From NCBI RefSeq assembly GCF_021354595.1, contig NZ_JADWYJ010000001.1:907446-971445 (forward strand): a stretch of DNA of 64,000 bases, read 5' to 3'. The position numbers were made by a program, and so were the translations under genes. This DNA comes from Maribellus sp. CM-23. GTDB taxonomy: Bacteria; Bacteroidota; Bacteroidia; Bacteroidales; Prolixibacteraceae. Positions 52,601 through 60,860 of the stretch are shown here, one piece after another (the stretch's first letter is position 1; each line of letters starts with the position of its first letter). The notes beneath the pieces are model-generated. The model searched no databases. It saw nothing but the letters and a program-made list of their open reading frames with translations, and was not told the DNA's origin.

Positions 52601-53375
52601 CCACTTTCAAAGTAGCATCTTTGTATTCTTCATCAAGATCGGTGGTAATGTAATAATCGTGAATGTAGGTCTTTGGCTGTGCATACAATTTCACATCCCG
52701 GAAAATTCCCGACAAGCGCCACATATCCTGGTTTTCGAGGTAAGAACCATCGCTAAAACGAAGCACTTCCACCGAAAGATCATTCTCCCCCTTCTTCAAA
52801 AACCGGGTAATGTTGTATTCGGCCGGCTCAAAACCGCCCTGATTATAGCCCACCTTTTCTCCGTTCACCCAAACATAGGAAGCCGATTTCACGCCTTCAA
52901 AACGAAGCATCACTTCCTTCTCCCTCCAGCTTTCGGGTAACTCAAACTTTCGCTTGTAGCAACTTACCGGATTGTAATATTCCGGGATTTTCGGAGGGTC
53001 GCTTTCAAAAGACAAAGCAACATTTCGAAATTTCGGATGCCCGACCCCTTCCATTTGCCAATTCGACGGAACCGTAATCTCGTTCCACCCGTTAACCTCG
53101 AAATCGGGCTCCCAAAAATCTGCCGGTACCTGATCAGGCGTTTCCACCCAAAGAAATTTCCACGTTCCGTTGAGCAGTTGATAATTCTCACATTTTCGGG
53201 GTAAATCCTGAATGGCCCGTTCGCGCGAACTGTAAGGAATATGAAAAGCATGCGGAAGATTTTGTCCCTTTTCAAATACAGCGGGATTCTGCCAGTCGTC
53301 AGGCAAAAATTCCACTTGCTGCGCCAACAATCCGGCAGGCACAAGTATGAGTAAAAGCAATGCAATACGATTCAT
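49608..53375 (-). CDS. GH2 beta-galactosidase-type enzyme with LamG/ConA insertion
   Basis: A 1255-residue exported enzyme (signal peptide MNRIALLLLILVPAGLLAQ). GH2 domains: sugar-binding jelly roll (SYVWVNGEKVGYNQGGFEPAEYN, about 150-240), Ig domain, TIM barrel with RTCHYPPTPEYLAMADELG and VWSAGNESGKGE (acid/base Glu about 473), and MDEYLAATGNGLGGM with nucleophile Glu near 543. Between the barrel and the C-terminal beta-sandwich (about 605-760) is a LamG/ConA-like insertion (LEFSGHDDWVEFYRD, SFWVKPFEIP, WHHIAGIYDGRSLQLYID). The Bgal small chain domain ends the protein. Likely acts on beta-galactosides in a complex glycan. Confidence 0.92.
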   Translation of the reverse strand: MNRIALLLLILVPAGLLAQQVEFLPDDWQNPAVFEKGQNLPHAFHIPYSSRERAIQDLPRKCENYQLLNGTWKFLWVETPDQVPADFWEPDFEVNGWNEITVPSNWQMEGVGHPKFRNVALSFESDPPKIPEYYNPVSCYKRKFELPESWREKEVMLRFEGVKSASYVWVNGEKVGYNQGGFEPAEYNITRFLKKGENDLSVEVLRFSDGSYLENQDMWRLSGIFRDVKLYAQPKTYIHDYYITTDLDEEYKDATLKVEVDLTNKLPEKREVCLEMNVLDDEGRSILAEGIQKTTLAVDSASTKKVMLSTLVVDPPKWSAEFPHLFQLLVILKDKDGNTLEALSQKIGFREVEYKDHILTVNGAPVKLNGVNSHMHDPKYGQAVPLETLRADLILMKQHNINSVRTCHYPPTPEYLAMADELGMYIFDEVGDEAHNNIHLSENPAWTEMYRDRSRKLVYRDRNHPSVIVWSAGNESGKGENIHEVIKTGKAIDPSRPAWMYGGNWFYIPFEDIVGPRYWSPIDYKNLAEGKVLPENDQRASFMDEYLAATGNGLGGMDEYWEYIWKYPRLIGGAIWDWISPGIETPRRILSDLSDAKNDGQIMGRPVFAEGKNGWGLEFSGHDDWVEFYRDPSLNITGNQLSISFWVKPFEIPQPNTFIAKGEHGYGIRMEDPRTLEFYLQSGKRVSAKAKVNSDFYGNWHHIAGIYDGRSLQLYIDKKQVTSSSFSGNISSTPFPLCIGREAETQDQGEYSGRLSKMVIDDVKIFPQAVRVGNIEQQTDGAVLHLDFEKDTTAGWFYAVGLGGRTYGIVWPDRTPQPEINQIKKAGQPVKIEAVDIETGRIQVINRHQFKNLKDLEGRWELRVDGKPSQRGIFECEAAPGDTAEVTIDYRRPRIDSREECLMLVSFVLKEDQSWATKGHEIGWEQFKVPTDLFFVEVKPNDRKVSFSEDKDKVVISGTDFSYVINKSTAELSSLQFKGTEYLEGGPVFNVWRAPTANDMDPWGSYMFSSDNRTPGYGRSIDNQLRTLGMRDLVTQVDEVKVIQLNEKEVKVKLKVFSNSSLPANRRLNRGGFFSAFERNETWTFSASGKIDLDQEIIPHGPMPDILPKIGLQFELPKAFSTVEYYGRGPFENYPDRKTGAKVSWYHSTADSMYVPYIIPQEYGNRSDVRWLKVENADGKGLLIKGGDWLNFSLHKYSTDNLSRAMYTYQLKETPNTILNVDFEVSGVGGTAIRQLQKYRLMPGVRNYKLSITPF

Positions 53376-53533
53376 TCGATTGGCTGGTTTAACTGTTATA
53401 GTGAGCATCTGATAAATTTAGCACTTCTTTCATCAGCGTTTTAAAATCCTTTTATTCAATTCGGAACAACAACCCAACTTTTCATTTCAAGCCCAAAATT
53501 TATTAGCGTTCTGACCGGAAAGCCGACTGTCGT

Positions 53534-54439
53534 CTATGCTTCCGGCACCTCTTCCTTGGGCTTTAAGTCACTGTTTTTATGAAACTTTTGAGAGTACAAG
53601 GTAGGTGTAAATCCTGTATACTTTTTAAAAATCCGGTTAAAATTCGACTGGTTGTTGAACCCGCTTTCGTAGCAAACCTGCGTTACTGTCATTTTTCCTT
53701 CAATCATTAACATGCAGGCATAGTTAATACGCATGTCGTTAATAAATTCCACCAGCGATTTCCCCGATTTCTCCTTAAAAAAACGACAAAATGCAGAAGG
53801 GTTTAAATTGGCCACCGCCGCCACCTTTCCCAATTCAATTTTATCCAGGTAATTGCTGTTTAAGTAATTCATTACTTTGGCCAGCCTGTCGCTCGTAAAA
53901 TCGTGGTTCTCGACCCGGTAAAGTTCGCCGGCCAGTAACTTGTACTCTTCTGTTTTTGCCAGATAATTTAGTAATTCCAAGGCACGCAGCATTCTCTCGA
54001 ATCCACTGGACTTAACCACCTTAAAGATTTTTCGCCGGGCTTTCTCTGCAAAACCCTTCGAAAACCGCACTCCTCTTCCCGAACGTTCCAATAATTCTTT
54101 TATCCTGAAAAACTCGGGATATTCAGAAATCGCTTCCTTAAAAAAATCGTTGGAGAACTGGATAACCACGTACGTGATCTTCTTTTGATTGTCAGGATCG
54201 TAATACGATTCGTCGCTTTTCCAGAAATGAGGCAGATTGGTCCCTAGCAAAACCAGGTCGTCCGACTGAAACTCTTCGATATGATCGGCAACGAAACTGG
54301 TTCCACTGCCATCCAAAACATACAACAACTCGTAAGCCGAATGAAAATGCCAGGGATAAGTAAAGTGAGGCTTCTCCTGCAGTTTTATTCGTATTTTCGA
54401 TCTTCCGGGCAAATCAACCTGTTCGTGCATTATCTTCAT
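53534..54439 (-). CDS. AraC-family transcriptional regulator
   Basis: A 301-residue AraC/XylS regulator. N-terminal cupin domain (HFHSAYELLYVLDGSGTSF, DLVLLGTNLPHFWKS) probably binds a sugar-like effector. The C-terminal double helix-turn-helix covers about 195-290 (YLDKIELGKVAAVANLNPSAF, MTVTQVCYESGFNNQSNFNRI). It is divergent from the UroD/DUF6807 run, 158 bp away, and is its probable local regulator. Confidence 0.93.
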   Translation of the reverse strand: MKIMHEQVDLPGRSKIRIKLQEKPHFTYPWHFHSAYELLYVLDGSGTSFVADHIEEFQSDDLVLLGTNLPHFWKSDESYYDPDNQKKITYVVIQFSNDFFKEAISEYPEFFRIKELLERSGRGVRFSKGFAEKARRKIFKVVKSSGFERMLRALELLNYLAKTEEYKLLAGELYRVENHDFTSDRLAKVMNYLNSNYLDKIELGKVAAVANLNPSAFCRFFKEKSGKSLVEFINDMRINYACMLMIEGKMTVTQVCYESGFNNQSNFNRIFKKYTGFTPTLYSQKFHKNSDLKPKEEVPEA

Positions 54440-54567
54440 AACTACAAAGTTTTATCCGGGTACATTCATTTCGTAACCCTTCGGTATTTCGTCTACCAAA
54501 ATAAGAAAATGTCAAAAAAGTACAAAGCCTCGCAAAGTTTATACTGTCAGATTCTTTTAATCCGATT

Positions 54568-54575
54568 TAAATTTG
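54568..54575 (+). promoter_or_regulatory. Putative -7 element for UroD-family gene
   Basis: TAAATTTG matches TAnnTTTG and lies 22 bp before the ATG at 54598. The -33 region is poor, consistent with dependence on the divergent AraC-type activator. Confidence 0.5.
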
Positions 54576-54597
54576 TGAGGTAACTAAAGCAATAATA

Positions 54598-55659
54598 ATG
54601 ACGAACGAACAATGGCAGCTTCTTACCCAAATAGTACGAGGTGAAACGCCGCAAAAACCTGTGACCGGATTTATTATTGACAGTCCGTGGCTACCCGGCT
54701 GGGCAGGAGTATCTACCTTGCAGTATTATTCTTCGGAACAAACCTGGTTTGACACCAATAAAAAGGCGATCGAAACATTTCCCGACATCCTCTTTCTTCC
54801 CGGTTTCTGGTCGGAGTTTGGAATGTGTACCGAGCCTTCTGCTTTTGGAGCCAAAACAGTGTGGAATGCATACAGCCTGCCCCATGCCAACCGGGTGCTA
54901 AGCGACATATCGCAGGCAGCAAAGCTTAAAGTTCCCCATCCCAAAACGGACGGATTGCTACCGTTTGTTATCCAGCGCTTGTTAAACTACCACACTCCCA
55001 TCCGGCACATGGGGCACGAAATAAAATTTGCTATTGCGCGTGGCCCGCTGAACATTGCCTCTTTTCTTATGGGTACCACCGAGCTAATGATGGCTTTTAT
55101 GATGGATCCGGAAAACAGCCACAAGCTGCTGGAAACCATCACACGTTTTACCATCGACTGGGTTCAGTACCAAAAAGAAATGTTCCCCTCCATTGAAGGA
55201 ATTTTGCTGCTCGACGATATTGTTGGTTTTATAGGAGAAGAAGAGTGCAAAACATTTGCGATTCCCTATATCAAAAGAATTTACCAGGCATTTGATTCCG
55301 AGATCAATTTCTTCCACAACGATGCGCAGGGTCTGGTGTCTACTCCTTTTTTACGCGAAATGGGGGTTAATTTTTATAACTTTAGCTTCGAGCACAGCAT
55401 GAACGAAATTCGCGAGCTGGCCGGCCCCGAAGTAACACTGATCGGAAACCTGCCACCACGCGATGTACTGGCTGCCGGAACACCGGAGCAGGTAAGAACG
55501 GAAACAAGGAAAATGGTGGAAGATTTTGGCGACGCTCAAAGAGTGATCTGGTCGTGTGGTGGTGGAATGCCACAGGACGTAACGACTGAAAACATTCGTG
55601 CCTTTAAGGAAACAATCGACAAGTTTGTACCACAGATGCTATCGAAGAAAAATCAATAA
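54598..55659 (+). CDS. Uroporphyrinogen decarboxylase (URO-D)-superfamily protein
   Basis: A 353-residue URO-D-fold protein. Signatures: DSPWLPGWAGVSTLQYYSS, FSFEHSMNEIRELAGPEVTL, IGNLPPRDVLAAGTPEQV, WSCGGGMPQDVTTENIRAF. Family members outside haem synthesis are mostly corrinoid-dependent methyltransferases (MtaA/CmuA type). The metal-binding H-x-C of MtaA is H-x-D here (His240, Asp242) with Cys320 kept in WSCGGG. It heads a plus-strand run with two DUF6807 genes 11 bp downstream, so it is unlikely to be HemE. Confidence 0.85.
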   Translation: MTNEQWQLLTQIVRGETPQKPVTGFIIDSPWLPGWAGVSTLQYYSSEQTWFDTNKKAIETFPDILFLPGFWSEFGMCTEPSAFGAKTVWNAYSLPHANRVLSDISQAAKLKVPHPKTDGLLPFVIQRLLNYHTPIRHMGHEIKFAIARGPLNIASFLMGTTELMMAFMMDPENSHKLLETITRFTIDWVQYQKEMFPSIEGILLLDDIVGFIGEEECKTFAIPYIKRIYQAFDSEINFFHNDAQGLVSTPFLREMGVNFYNFSFEHSMNEIRELAGPEVTLIGNLPPRDVLAAGTPEQVRTETRKMVEDFGDAQRVIWSCGGGMPQDVTTENIRAFKETIDKFVPQMLSKKNQ

Positions 55660-55670
55660 TCTGAACCACT

Positions 55671-56927
55671 ATGAAAACCATACTAATCATTACGATCGTT
55701 CTTTTTACACAGTCTTTACGGGCACAGGAACTGGCCAGATTTAAAGTGCTATCAGAAGAAGACCGGATGGATGCTCCGGTATCTGTTTCGTTGGACGGAA
55801 TAAACTACAATACCGATCAAGGCAAGCTTGTTTTGTACGAGAAAAACAGGCAAGGTGAAATCGCTATCCCGTCTCAGATTGAAAGCGCACATTCGGCCCG
55901 TTTATGGTTCCTGGTAAAGGGGGAACTAAAAAAAGGCACAACACGCGAGTTTATTCTCAAACGGGAAGAACAGGAGATAAAAGCGTCAGAAAAAGTAATC
56001 GTTGCAAAAGACGACGAGGATTTAAGGCTGACAATGAACGACAAACCCATTCTTAAATACAGGTATGCTGTTACCCTTCCGCCCAAAGAAGCCAGCCCGC
56101 TCTTTAAACGATCAGGATATATTCATCCTTTGTGGTCGCCCGAAGGCCAGGAACTGACCCGCATTCAGGCACCCGACCATTACCATCACTACGGTATTTG
56201 GGGGCCCTGGACCAAAACTCACATCGACGGACGCGAAGTGGATTTCTGGAACCTGCTAAAAGGCCAGGGAACCGTGAAGTTTGCCGGTTTTCTGTCGGAA
56301 GCTGAAGGAGAAGTTTTTAGCGGGTTTAAAGCATTGCAACAACACATCGATTTTGGCACTGCAGGTGAAGACGAGGTGGCCATGAACGAAATTCTGGATG
56401 TGCGGGCATGGAATACCGGCGACGATATCTGGATGATCGATTATACCACCAGTCTGAACAGCCCTTTAGAAAATGGAATTATGCTCGATGCCTACCGTTA
56501 TGGCGGAGGAATAGGCTGGAGAGCCACTGAAAAATGGAACAAAGACAATTGCACGGTACTTACTTCAGAAGGAAAAACAAGACTGGACGCAGATGGATCA
56601 AACGCCCGCTGGTGCATGGTTGAAGGAGAATCGGACACTGAAGAAGGCCGTTCAGGGATTCTTTTTCTGAGCCATCCTTCGAACCGCATGCACCCTGAAC
56701 CCATGCGCGTATGGCCGCTCGATGCCAACGGTGGACGGGGTGACATGTATTTCGAATTTGTGCCCATTCGCCACAACGACTGGAAACTGGACTCCAAACA
56801 AGACTATACGCTTAAATACCGTATGATTGTATTTGACGGAAAAATGGATGTGGAAACCGCAGAAAAGTTCTGGAATAGTTTTGCCGGTAACCCCACCATC
56901 GAAATGAGTAAAGCGACTGTGAACTGA
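55671..56927 (+). CDS. DUF6807 (PmoA-like) protein, long form
   Basis: A 418-residue exported protein (signal peptide ending QSLRAQ) of the DUF6807 family, often annotated PmoA family. The C-terminal domain carries the family motifs SGYIHPLWSPEGQELTRI, DHYHHYGIWGPWTKTH, FLSHPSNRMHPEPMRVWP and DMYFEFVPIRHNDW, with clustered histidines that could bind a metal or sugar. The N-terminal 130 residues form an extra beta domain. Function is unknown; the family is common beside sugar-oxidation genes. It is part of a tight run. Confidence 0.85.
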   Translation: MKTILIITIVLFTQSLRAQELARFKVLSEEDRMDAPVSVSLDGINYNTDQGKLVLYEKNRQGEIAIPSQIESAHSARLWFLVKGELKKGTTREFILKREEQEIKASEKVIVAKDDEDLRLTMNDKPILKYRYAVTLPPKEASPLFKRSGYIHPLWSPEGQELTRIQAPDHYHHYGIWGPWTKTHIDGREVDFWNLLKGQGTVKFAGFLSEAEGEVFSGFKALQQHIDFGTAGEDEVAMNEILDVRAWNTGDDIWMIDYTTSLNSPLENGIMLDAYRYGGGIGWRATEKWNKDNCTVLTSEGKTRLDADGSNARWCMVEGESDTEEGRSGILFLSHPSNRMHPEPMRVWPLDANGGRGDMYFEFVPIRHNDWKLDSKQDYTLKYRMIVFDGKMDVETAEKFWNSFAGNPTIEMSKATVN

Positions 56928-56952
56928 AGTTGTCAAAAAAAGAAACAAAGAA

Positions 56953-57864
56953 ATGAAACGAATGAACGCAAAATTAATTTTGATACTGGCATTTTGCTTT
57001 GCGATTGGCAGCGCAAAGGCACAACAGAAAATTACCGCCGAAAAGGTTGGCGATAAAATTGAATTCAGAGTCAACGGAAATCTTTTCACCAACTACATTC
57101 TTTCGGAATACGAGAAATATCCGTTCTTTTTCCCGGTAAACGGGCCATCAAACGCCAGTGTTACTTCTATGCGAAACGCCAATTACCCGCACCACAGCTC
57201 CCTGTTTTTTGGCTGCGACCGTGTGAACGGCGGCAATTACTGGCAGGAAGGACTGGAACGCGGTCAAATAATTTCGCTGCGTGCCGACATTGTTCAATCG
57301 GGTGGAGAAAAAGCCGTGGTTGAAAACGAATGTATCTGGCGGCGCCCCGGTGCCGATGCCCCTATTATCGATAGAAGGAGAATTTCCGTAAGCCAGCCAT
57401 CACCCGACAAATTTTTCCTCGACTTTGAAGTAAGCATGGAAATGTTGATGGATGTTACCATTCAAAAAACCAATCATTCGTTTTTTAGCGGAAGAATGGA
57501 TCCCGACCTGGCTGTTACTGGCGGGGGAAAGATGGTAAATGCCGAAGGCGATTCGGGCGAAAAAGGCGACAACGGGACATTTGGGAAACGTTCGGCCTGG
57601 ATGGACTGCAACGGCGAAAGAATGGGAAAACGCGAAGGAATGGCCATTTTGCAACACCCGTCGAACGATTGGTATCCGTCGCCCTGGTTTACCCGAGACT
57701 ATGGTTTTTTCTCTCCAACACCCATGTACTGGCCCGAAAACGATCAAACAACAGAATTGAAAAAAGGCGATCAGATCAAACTTCGTTACCGGGTAATCGT
57801 ACACAGTGGCGATGAAAAGGAAGCCGGAATTGCCGAAGAATTTGAAAAATACAGCAAAGAATAG
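56953..57864 (+). CDS. DUF6807 (PmoA-like) protein, short form
   Basis: A 303-residue exported protein with signal peptide (cleaved after SAKAQ), a second DUF6807 member lacking the extra N-terminal domain. Motifs: NGPSNASVTSMRNANYPHHS, LFFGCDRVNGGNYWQEG, MAILQHPSNDWYPSPWFTRD, GFFSPTPMYWPEN. It follows the long form by 25 bp, and the two share only the core fold, so they are paralogues rather than recent duplicates. Confidence 0.83.
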   Translation: MKRMNAKLILILAFCFAIGSAKAQQKITAEKVGDKIEFRVNGNLFTNYILSEYEKYPFFFPVNGPSNASVTSMRNANYPHHSSLFFGCDRVNGGNYWQEGLERGQIISLRADIVQSGGEKAVVENECIWRRPGADAPIIDRRRISVSQPSPDKFFLDFEVSMEMLMDVTIQKTNHSFFSGRMDPDLAVTGGGKMVNAEGDSGEKGDNGTFGKRSAWMDCNGERMGKREGMAILQHPSNDWYPSPWFTRDYGFFSPTPMYWPENDQTTELKKGDQIKLRYRVIVHSGDEKEAGIAEEFEKYSKE

Positions 57865-57985
57865 TGAGTAGAGACAATGATAAATTTGAGCATCGAAGAA
57901 TAAAGCATTCATTCCTCTTGCCGCTAACTAAAGCTATCGTGAATTAAAAGTTTAAAAGGAAAAGTCAAACCAAAATTTATAACAG

Positions 57986-59362
57986 ATGAGAAGAAGAATA
58001 TTCCTGAAAAACGCCGCAGCTACAACTGCCGGAGCTCTGGTAATTCCCACCATCGTGCCCTCTTCCGTTTTTGGTGCCAGCGCACCCAGTAATAAAATCC
58101 ATGTGGCCCAGATCGGATGTGGCCGGATTGCGCGCGACCACGATACCGCTGAAACATTGAAATACGACCAGGCGCGTTTTGTGGCTGTTTGTGATGTGGA
58201 CAGCAAACGTATGGGAGATTCGAAAAAACGTATCGAAGATTACTACAATAAACAATCGGGCAGCAACAATGCCGTTGGTGTAAAAATGTACGGCGATTAC
58301 CGCGAACTGCTTTTAGACCCTAACATTGATGCAGTGGTTATCAGCACACCCGACCACTGGCATACACAACCGGCAGTTGAAGCAGCTTTGGCCGGAAAAG
58401 ATATTTACCTGCAAAAGCCAACTTCGCTTACTGTTGAAGAAGGACGACTGCTTAGCGACATTGTAAACCGCACCGGTGTTATCCTGCAAATGGGAACACA
58501 ACAACGCTCCATGCCGCAGTTCCGCATTGCTGCCGAATTGGTTCGCAACGGAAGAATCGGTAAAATACATACGGTAAAAATTGGCCTTCCCGGCGATCCC
58601 GGCGGTCCTGTTTTTGAAGCCGGTCCAATTCCTTCCAACCTGAATTTTGATATGTGGCTGGGCTCAACACCCGAAGTAGAGTACAAAGAAAAGCTGGTAC
58701 ACCCGCAACACGATTACAGCCGTCCGGGTTGGTTACGCCACAGAAATTACGGTGCAGGAATGATCACCGGCTGGGGACAACATCATTACGACAGCGCTGC
58801 ATGGGGAATGGACACCGAACATACCGGACCAATCTCGATTGAAGCGGTTGCTGAATTCCCCAAATCGGGCGACTGGAATGTACACGGCGATTTTATGGTA
58901 AAACATGAGTACGCGAATGGCATTACAGTTTATACCAGCGGCGGATATACCAATGGCATTCAATACATTGGAGAGAACGGATGGATCTTTGTATCGCGCG
59001 GCAGTTACACCGCTTCGGCCAGCGATCCTGTTTCGAAAGAAAAAAGTTCGAAAGCACTGAATGCCAGTGATCCGAAAATTCTGGAAGAAAAAATCGGCGA
59101 CAACGAGATTAAGTTGTATGTGAGTGAAGAACAACATGGCGACTGGTTAAATGCGATAAAAACACGCAAACAGCCTATATGTACTGCGGAAACCGGACAC
59201 CGTGCATGTTCCGTTTGTTTAATAAGCGATATTGCCATGCAAATTCCGGGAGTACTGGAGTGGGACCCAGCTACAGAACGTTTCAAAAACAACGACCTGG
59301 CCAACTCCATGCTGAGCCGCCCGCAACGTTACCCATACGGAACTGATTATATTAAACGCTAA
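57986..59362 (+). CDS. Gfo/Idh/MocA-family oxidoreductase with Tat-like signal
   Basis: A 458-residue NAD(P)-dependent oxidoreductase. The twin-arginine-type N-terminus (MRRRIFLKNAAATTAGALV) suggests export folded. The Rossmann domain carries IHVAQIGCGRIARDHD, FVAVCDVDSKRM, and AVVISTPDHWHTQPAVEAALAGK with KDIYLQKPTSLTVEEG; the C-terminal domain has RPGWLRHRNYGAGMITGWGQHHYD. Such enzymes oxidise or reduce sugars, often giving 3-keto sugars, in the periplasm. It sits between DUF6807 and ThuA genes, a pattern seen in sugar-oxidation loci. Confidence 0.93.
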   Translation: MRRRIFLKNAAATTAGALVIPTIVPSSVFGASAPSNKIHVAQIGCGRIARDHDTAETLKYDQARFVAVCDVDSKRMGDSKKRIEDYYNKQSGSNNAVGVKMYGDYRELLLDPNIDAVVISTPDHWHTQPAVEAALAGKDIYLQKPTSLTVEEGRLLSDIVNRTGVILQMGTQQRSMPQFRIAAELVRNGRIGKIHTVKIGLPGDPGGPVFEAGPIPSNLNFDMWLGSTPEVEYKEKLVHPQHDYSRPGWLRHRNYGAGMITGWGQHHYDSAAWGMDTEHTGPISIEAVAEFPKSGDWNVHGDFMVKHEYANGITVYTSGGYTNGIQYIGENGWIFVSRGSYTASASDPVSKEKSSKALNASDPKILEEKIGDNEIKLYVSEEQHGDWLNAIKTRKQPICTAETGHRACSVCLISDIAMQIPGVLEWDPATERFKNNDLANSMLSRPQRYPYGTDYIKR

Positions 59363-59369
59363 TATGAAT

Positions 59370-59449
59370 TGAACACTGATGATACGAATTAAAGATATTT
59401 GCACGGAAGATCAGTAAATACGACAAAAATCAGTATTATCAGTGTTTGG
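59370..59449. repeat. Dispersed-repeat-like inverted sequence
   Basis: AACACTGATGAT (59372-59383) and ATTATCAGTGTT (59435-59446) form a near-perfect inverted pair separated by 51 bp, with additional TCAGT copies between. Such 'ACACTGAT' intergenic repeats are common in environmental Bacteroidetes and Chloroflexi genomes. It lies in the leader of the ThuA gene. Confidence 0.55.
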
Positions 59450-59466
59450 TTTTAATAAATACACAA

Positions 59467-60396
59467 ATGCGAAAAGCCATACTATTATTATTTCTTGTGG
59501 CAGCCATGATGACTGCCAGTGCTCAGGAGGAAGCCTTTGATTTTACTCCGGAGTGGTTACAAAAAATAGAAAAACTTGCCCCTGCAAAAGCCGAGGTTCA
59601 GCCGGCAAAAACCAGAAAAGTTTTGATTTTTGATCGCTTTACCGGATTTAACCACTGGGTAATTCCTCATACCAGCCAGGTTATTAAAATGCTGGGGCAA
59701 AAAACCGGAGCCTATGAAACCCGGATAACAAAAGATGTATTTTGCTTTGAAGCAAGCAACCTGAAGAATTACGACATGGTTGTTCTAAATAGCACCTGCT
59801 CAAAAGGCCCGCGTCGTGACCTGATTATGGACGCCCTGGAAGAAGATACCAGCATGGATGAAGAACAGGTAAAAAAGAAAGCTGCCGAACTGGAAGCCAA
59901 CCTGATAAGCTACGTGGAAAAAGGTGGCGGACTAATGGTCGTTCACGGTGCGATTGTCATGCAAAACAACTCAATGCCATTTAGCGAGATGGTGGGAGGA
60001 AGCTTTGACTACCATCCCCGGCAGCAGTCTGTTACCCTTGAACTGGCAGAGCCTAGCCATCCTTTGACAAAGGCCTTTAACGGACAAGCGTTCACGCATG
60101 TTGACGAACCTTACCTGTTCAACAAAGCTTATGAGAAAAAGAATTTCAGACCATTGCTGCAAATGGACACCGATAAACTTACAGGTAAAACAAAGCCCAT
60201 CGACGATAATATCCGCTATGTGTCGTGGATAAAGAAACACGGCAAAGGACGGGTATTTTATGTTTCGCCATCGCACAATGCCCAAAGCTTTGAAGACGCC
60301 CGTTTGCTAAAATTCTATTTAGACGGCGCTCAATATGCCATTGGCGATTTTAAATGCGATGATTCGCCGCTAAATTCAGCGCTAAAGAAAAATTAA
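59467..60396 (+). CDS. ThuA-domain protein
   Basis: A 309-residue exported protein (signal peptide ending MTASAQ) with a ThuA/DUF1037 domain, a glutamine-amidotransferase-like fold: KVLIFDRFTGFNHWVIPHTS, DMVVLNSTCSKGPRRD, GGGLMVVHGAIVMQNNSMP, GGSFDYHPRQQSVTLE, RYVSWIKKHGKGRVFYVSPSHNAQ. ThuA proteins participate in trehalose and other disaccharide utilisation, probably through 3-keto sugars. The ATG at 59467 is chosen over a TTG at 59446. It ends the AraC-linked run before the SusC gene. Confidence 0.9.
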   Translation: MRKAILLLFLVAAMMTASAQEEAFDFTPEWLQKIEKLAPAKAEVQPAKTRKVLIFDRFTGFNHWVIPHTSQVIKMLGQKTGAYETRITKDVFCFEASNLKNYDMVVLNSTCSKGPRRDLIMDALEEDTSMDEEQVKKKAAELEANLISYVEKGGGLMVVHGAIVMQNNSMPFSEMVGGSFDYHPRQQSVTLELAEPSHPLTKAFNGQAFTHVDEPYLFNKAYEKKNFRPLLQMDTDKLTGKTKPIDDNIRYVSWIKKHGKGRVFYVSPSHNAQSFEDARLLKFYLDGAQYAIGDFKCDDSPLNSALKKN

Positions 60397-60860
60397 CTTA
60401 CTATCCCACAATCCGGTAGCAGCATTCAATGCCGGGAAATAAACGAAAGTTTAAAAATGTAGTCAGTGGCGAAATAGATTTACTTTCTATTTCACCACTG
60501 ATGGTTTTTAGGAATCATTAAACGATGTTCAAAAACATCAATACTTGCAAAAATAGTATCAAATATTGCAAATAGAATACAGGCAGAAAAAGAAATGCTG
60601 TCTTAACTTTGAAAAGGACCTAACATTAAAATGATGAGAGAATAAAATAGAAAAGAGAAATGCGGCAACATTTCTCTTAGCAAATAGCTTAATCAAAACG
60701 ACTTTAACTAAACTATTCAAAACTATGAAGTTTTCATTTTTCCTACCAAAATTATGTTCTGAAAAAGAATGTATTGACATTTTCTTAATACATAGATAAT
60801 CCCCTGATTATTACGTCCTGACACTAAATTAATCAATAACATAACCTAAAACTTGAGCTT
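60397..60860. other. 464-bp upstream region of SusC gene with hairpins
   Basis: No coding region seen. It holds a stem (CAGTGGCGAAATAG with CTATTTCACCACTG, 60464-60477 and 60487-60500, one mismatch), a likely transcription terminator of the ThuA run; a small stem at 60524-60539; and a 10-bp stem AAGAGAAATG/CATTTCTCTT (60653-60662 and 60669-60678). TTGACA occurs at 60774-60779 but no matching -10 is evident. SusC genes are usually controlled by an ECF sigma/anti-sigma or hybrid regulator, none of which is adjacent. Confidence 0.5.

Noticed and set aside
60774..60803. Sigma-70-like promoter TTGACA upstream of SusC
   Set aside because: No convincing -10 at 16-18 bp, and Bacteroidetes use TTTG/TAnnTTTG instead.
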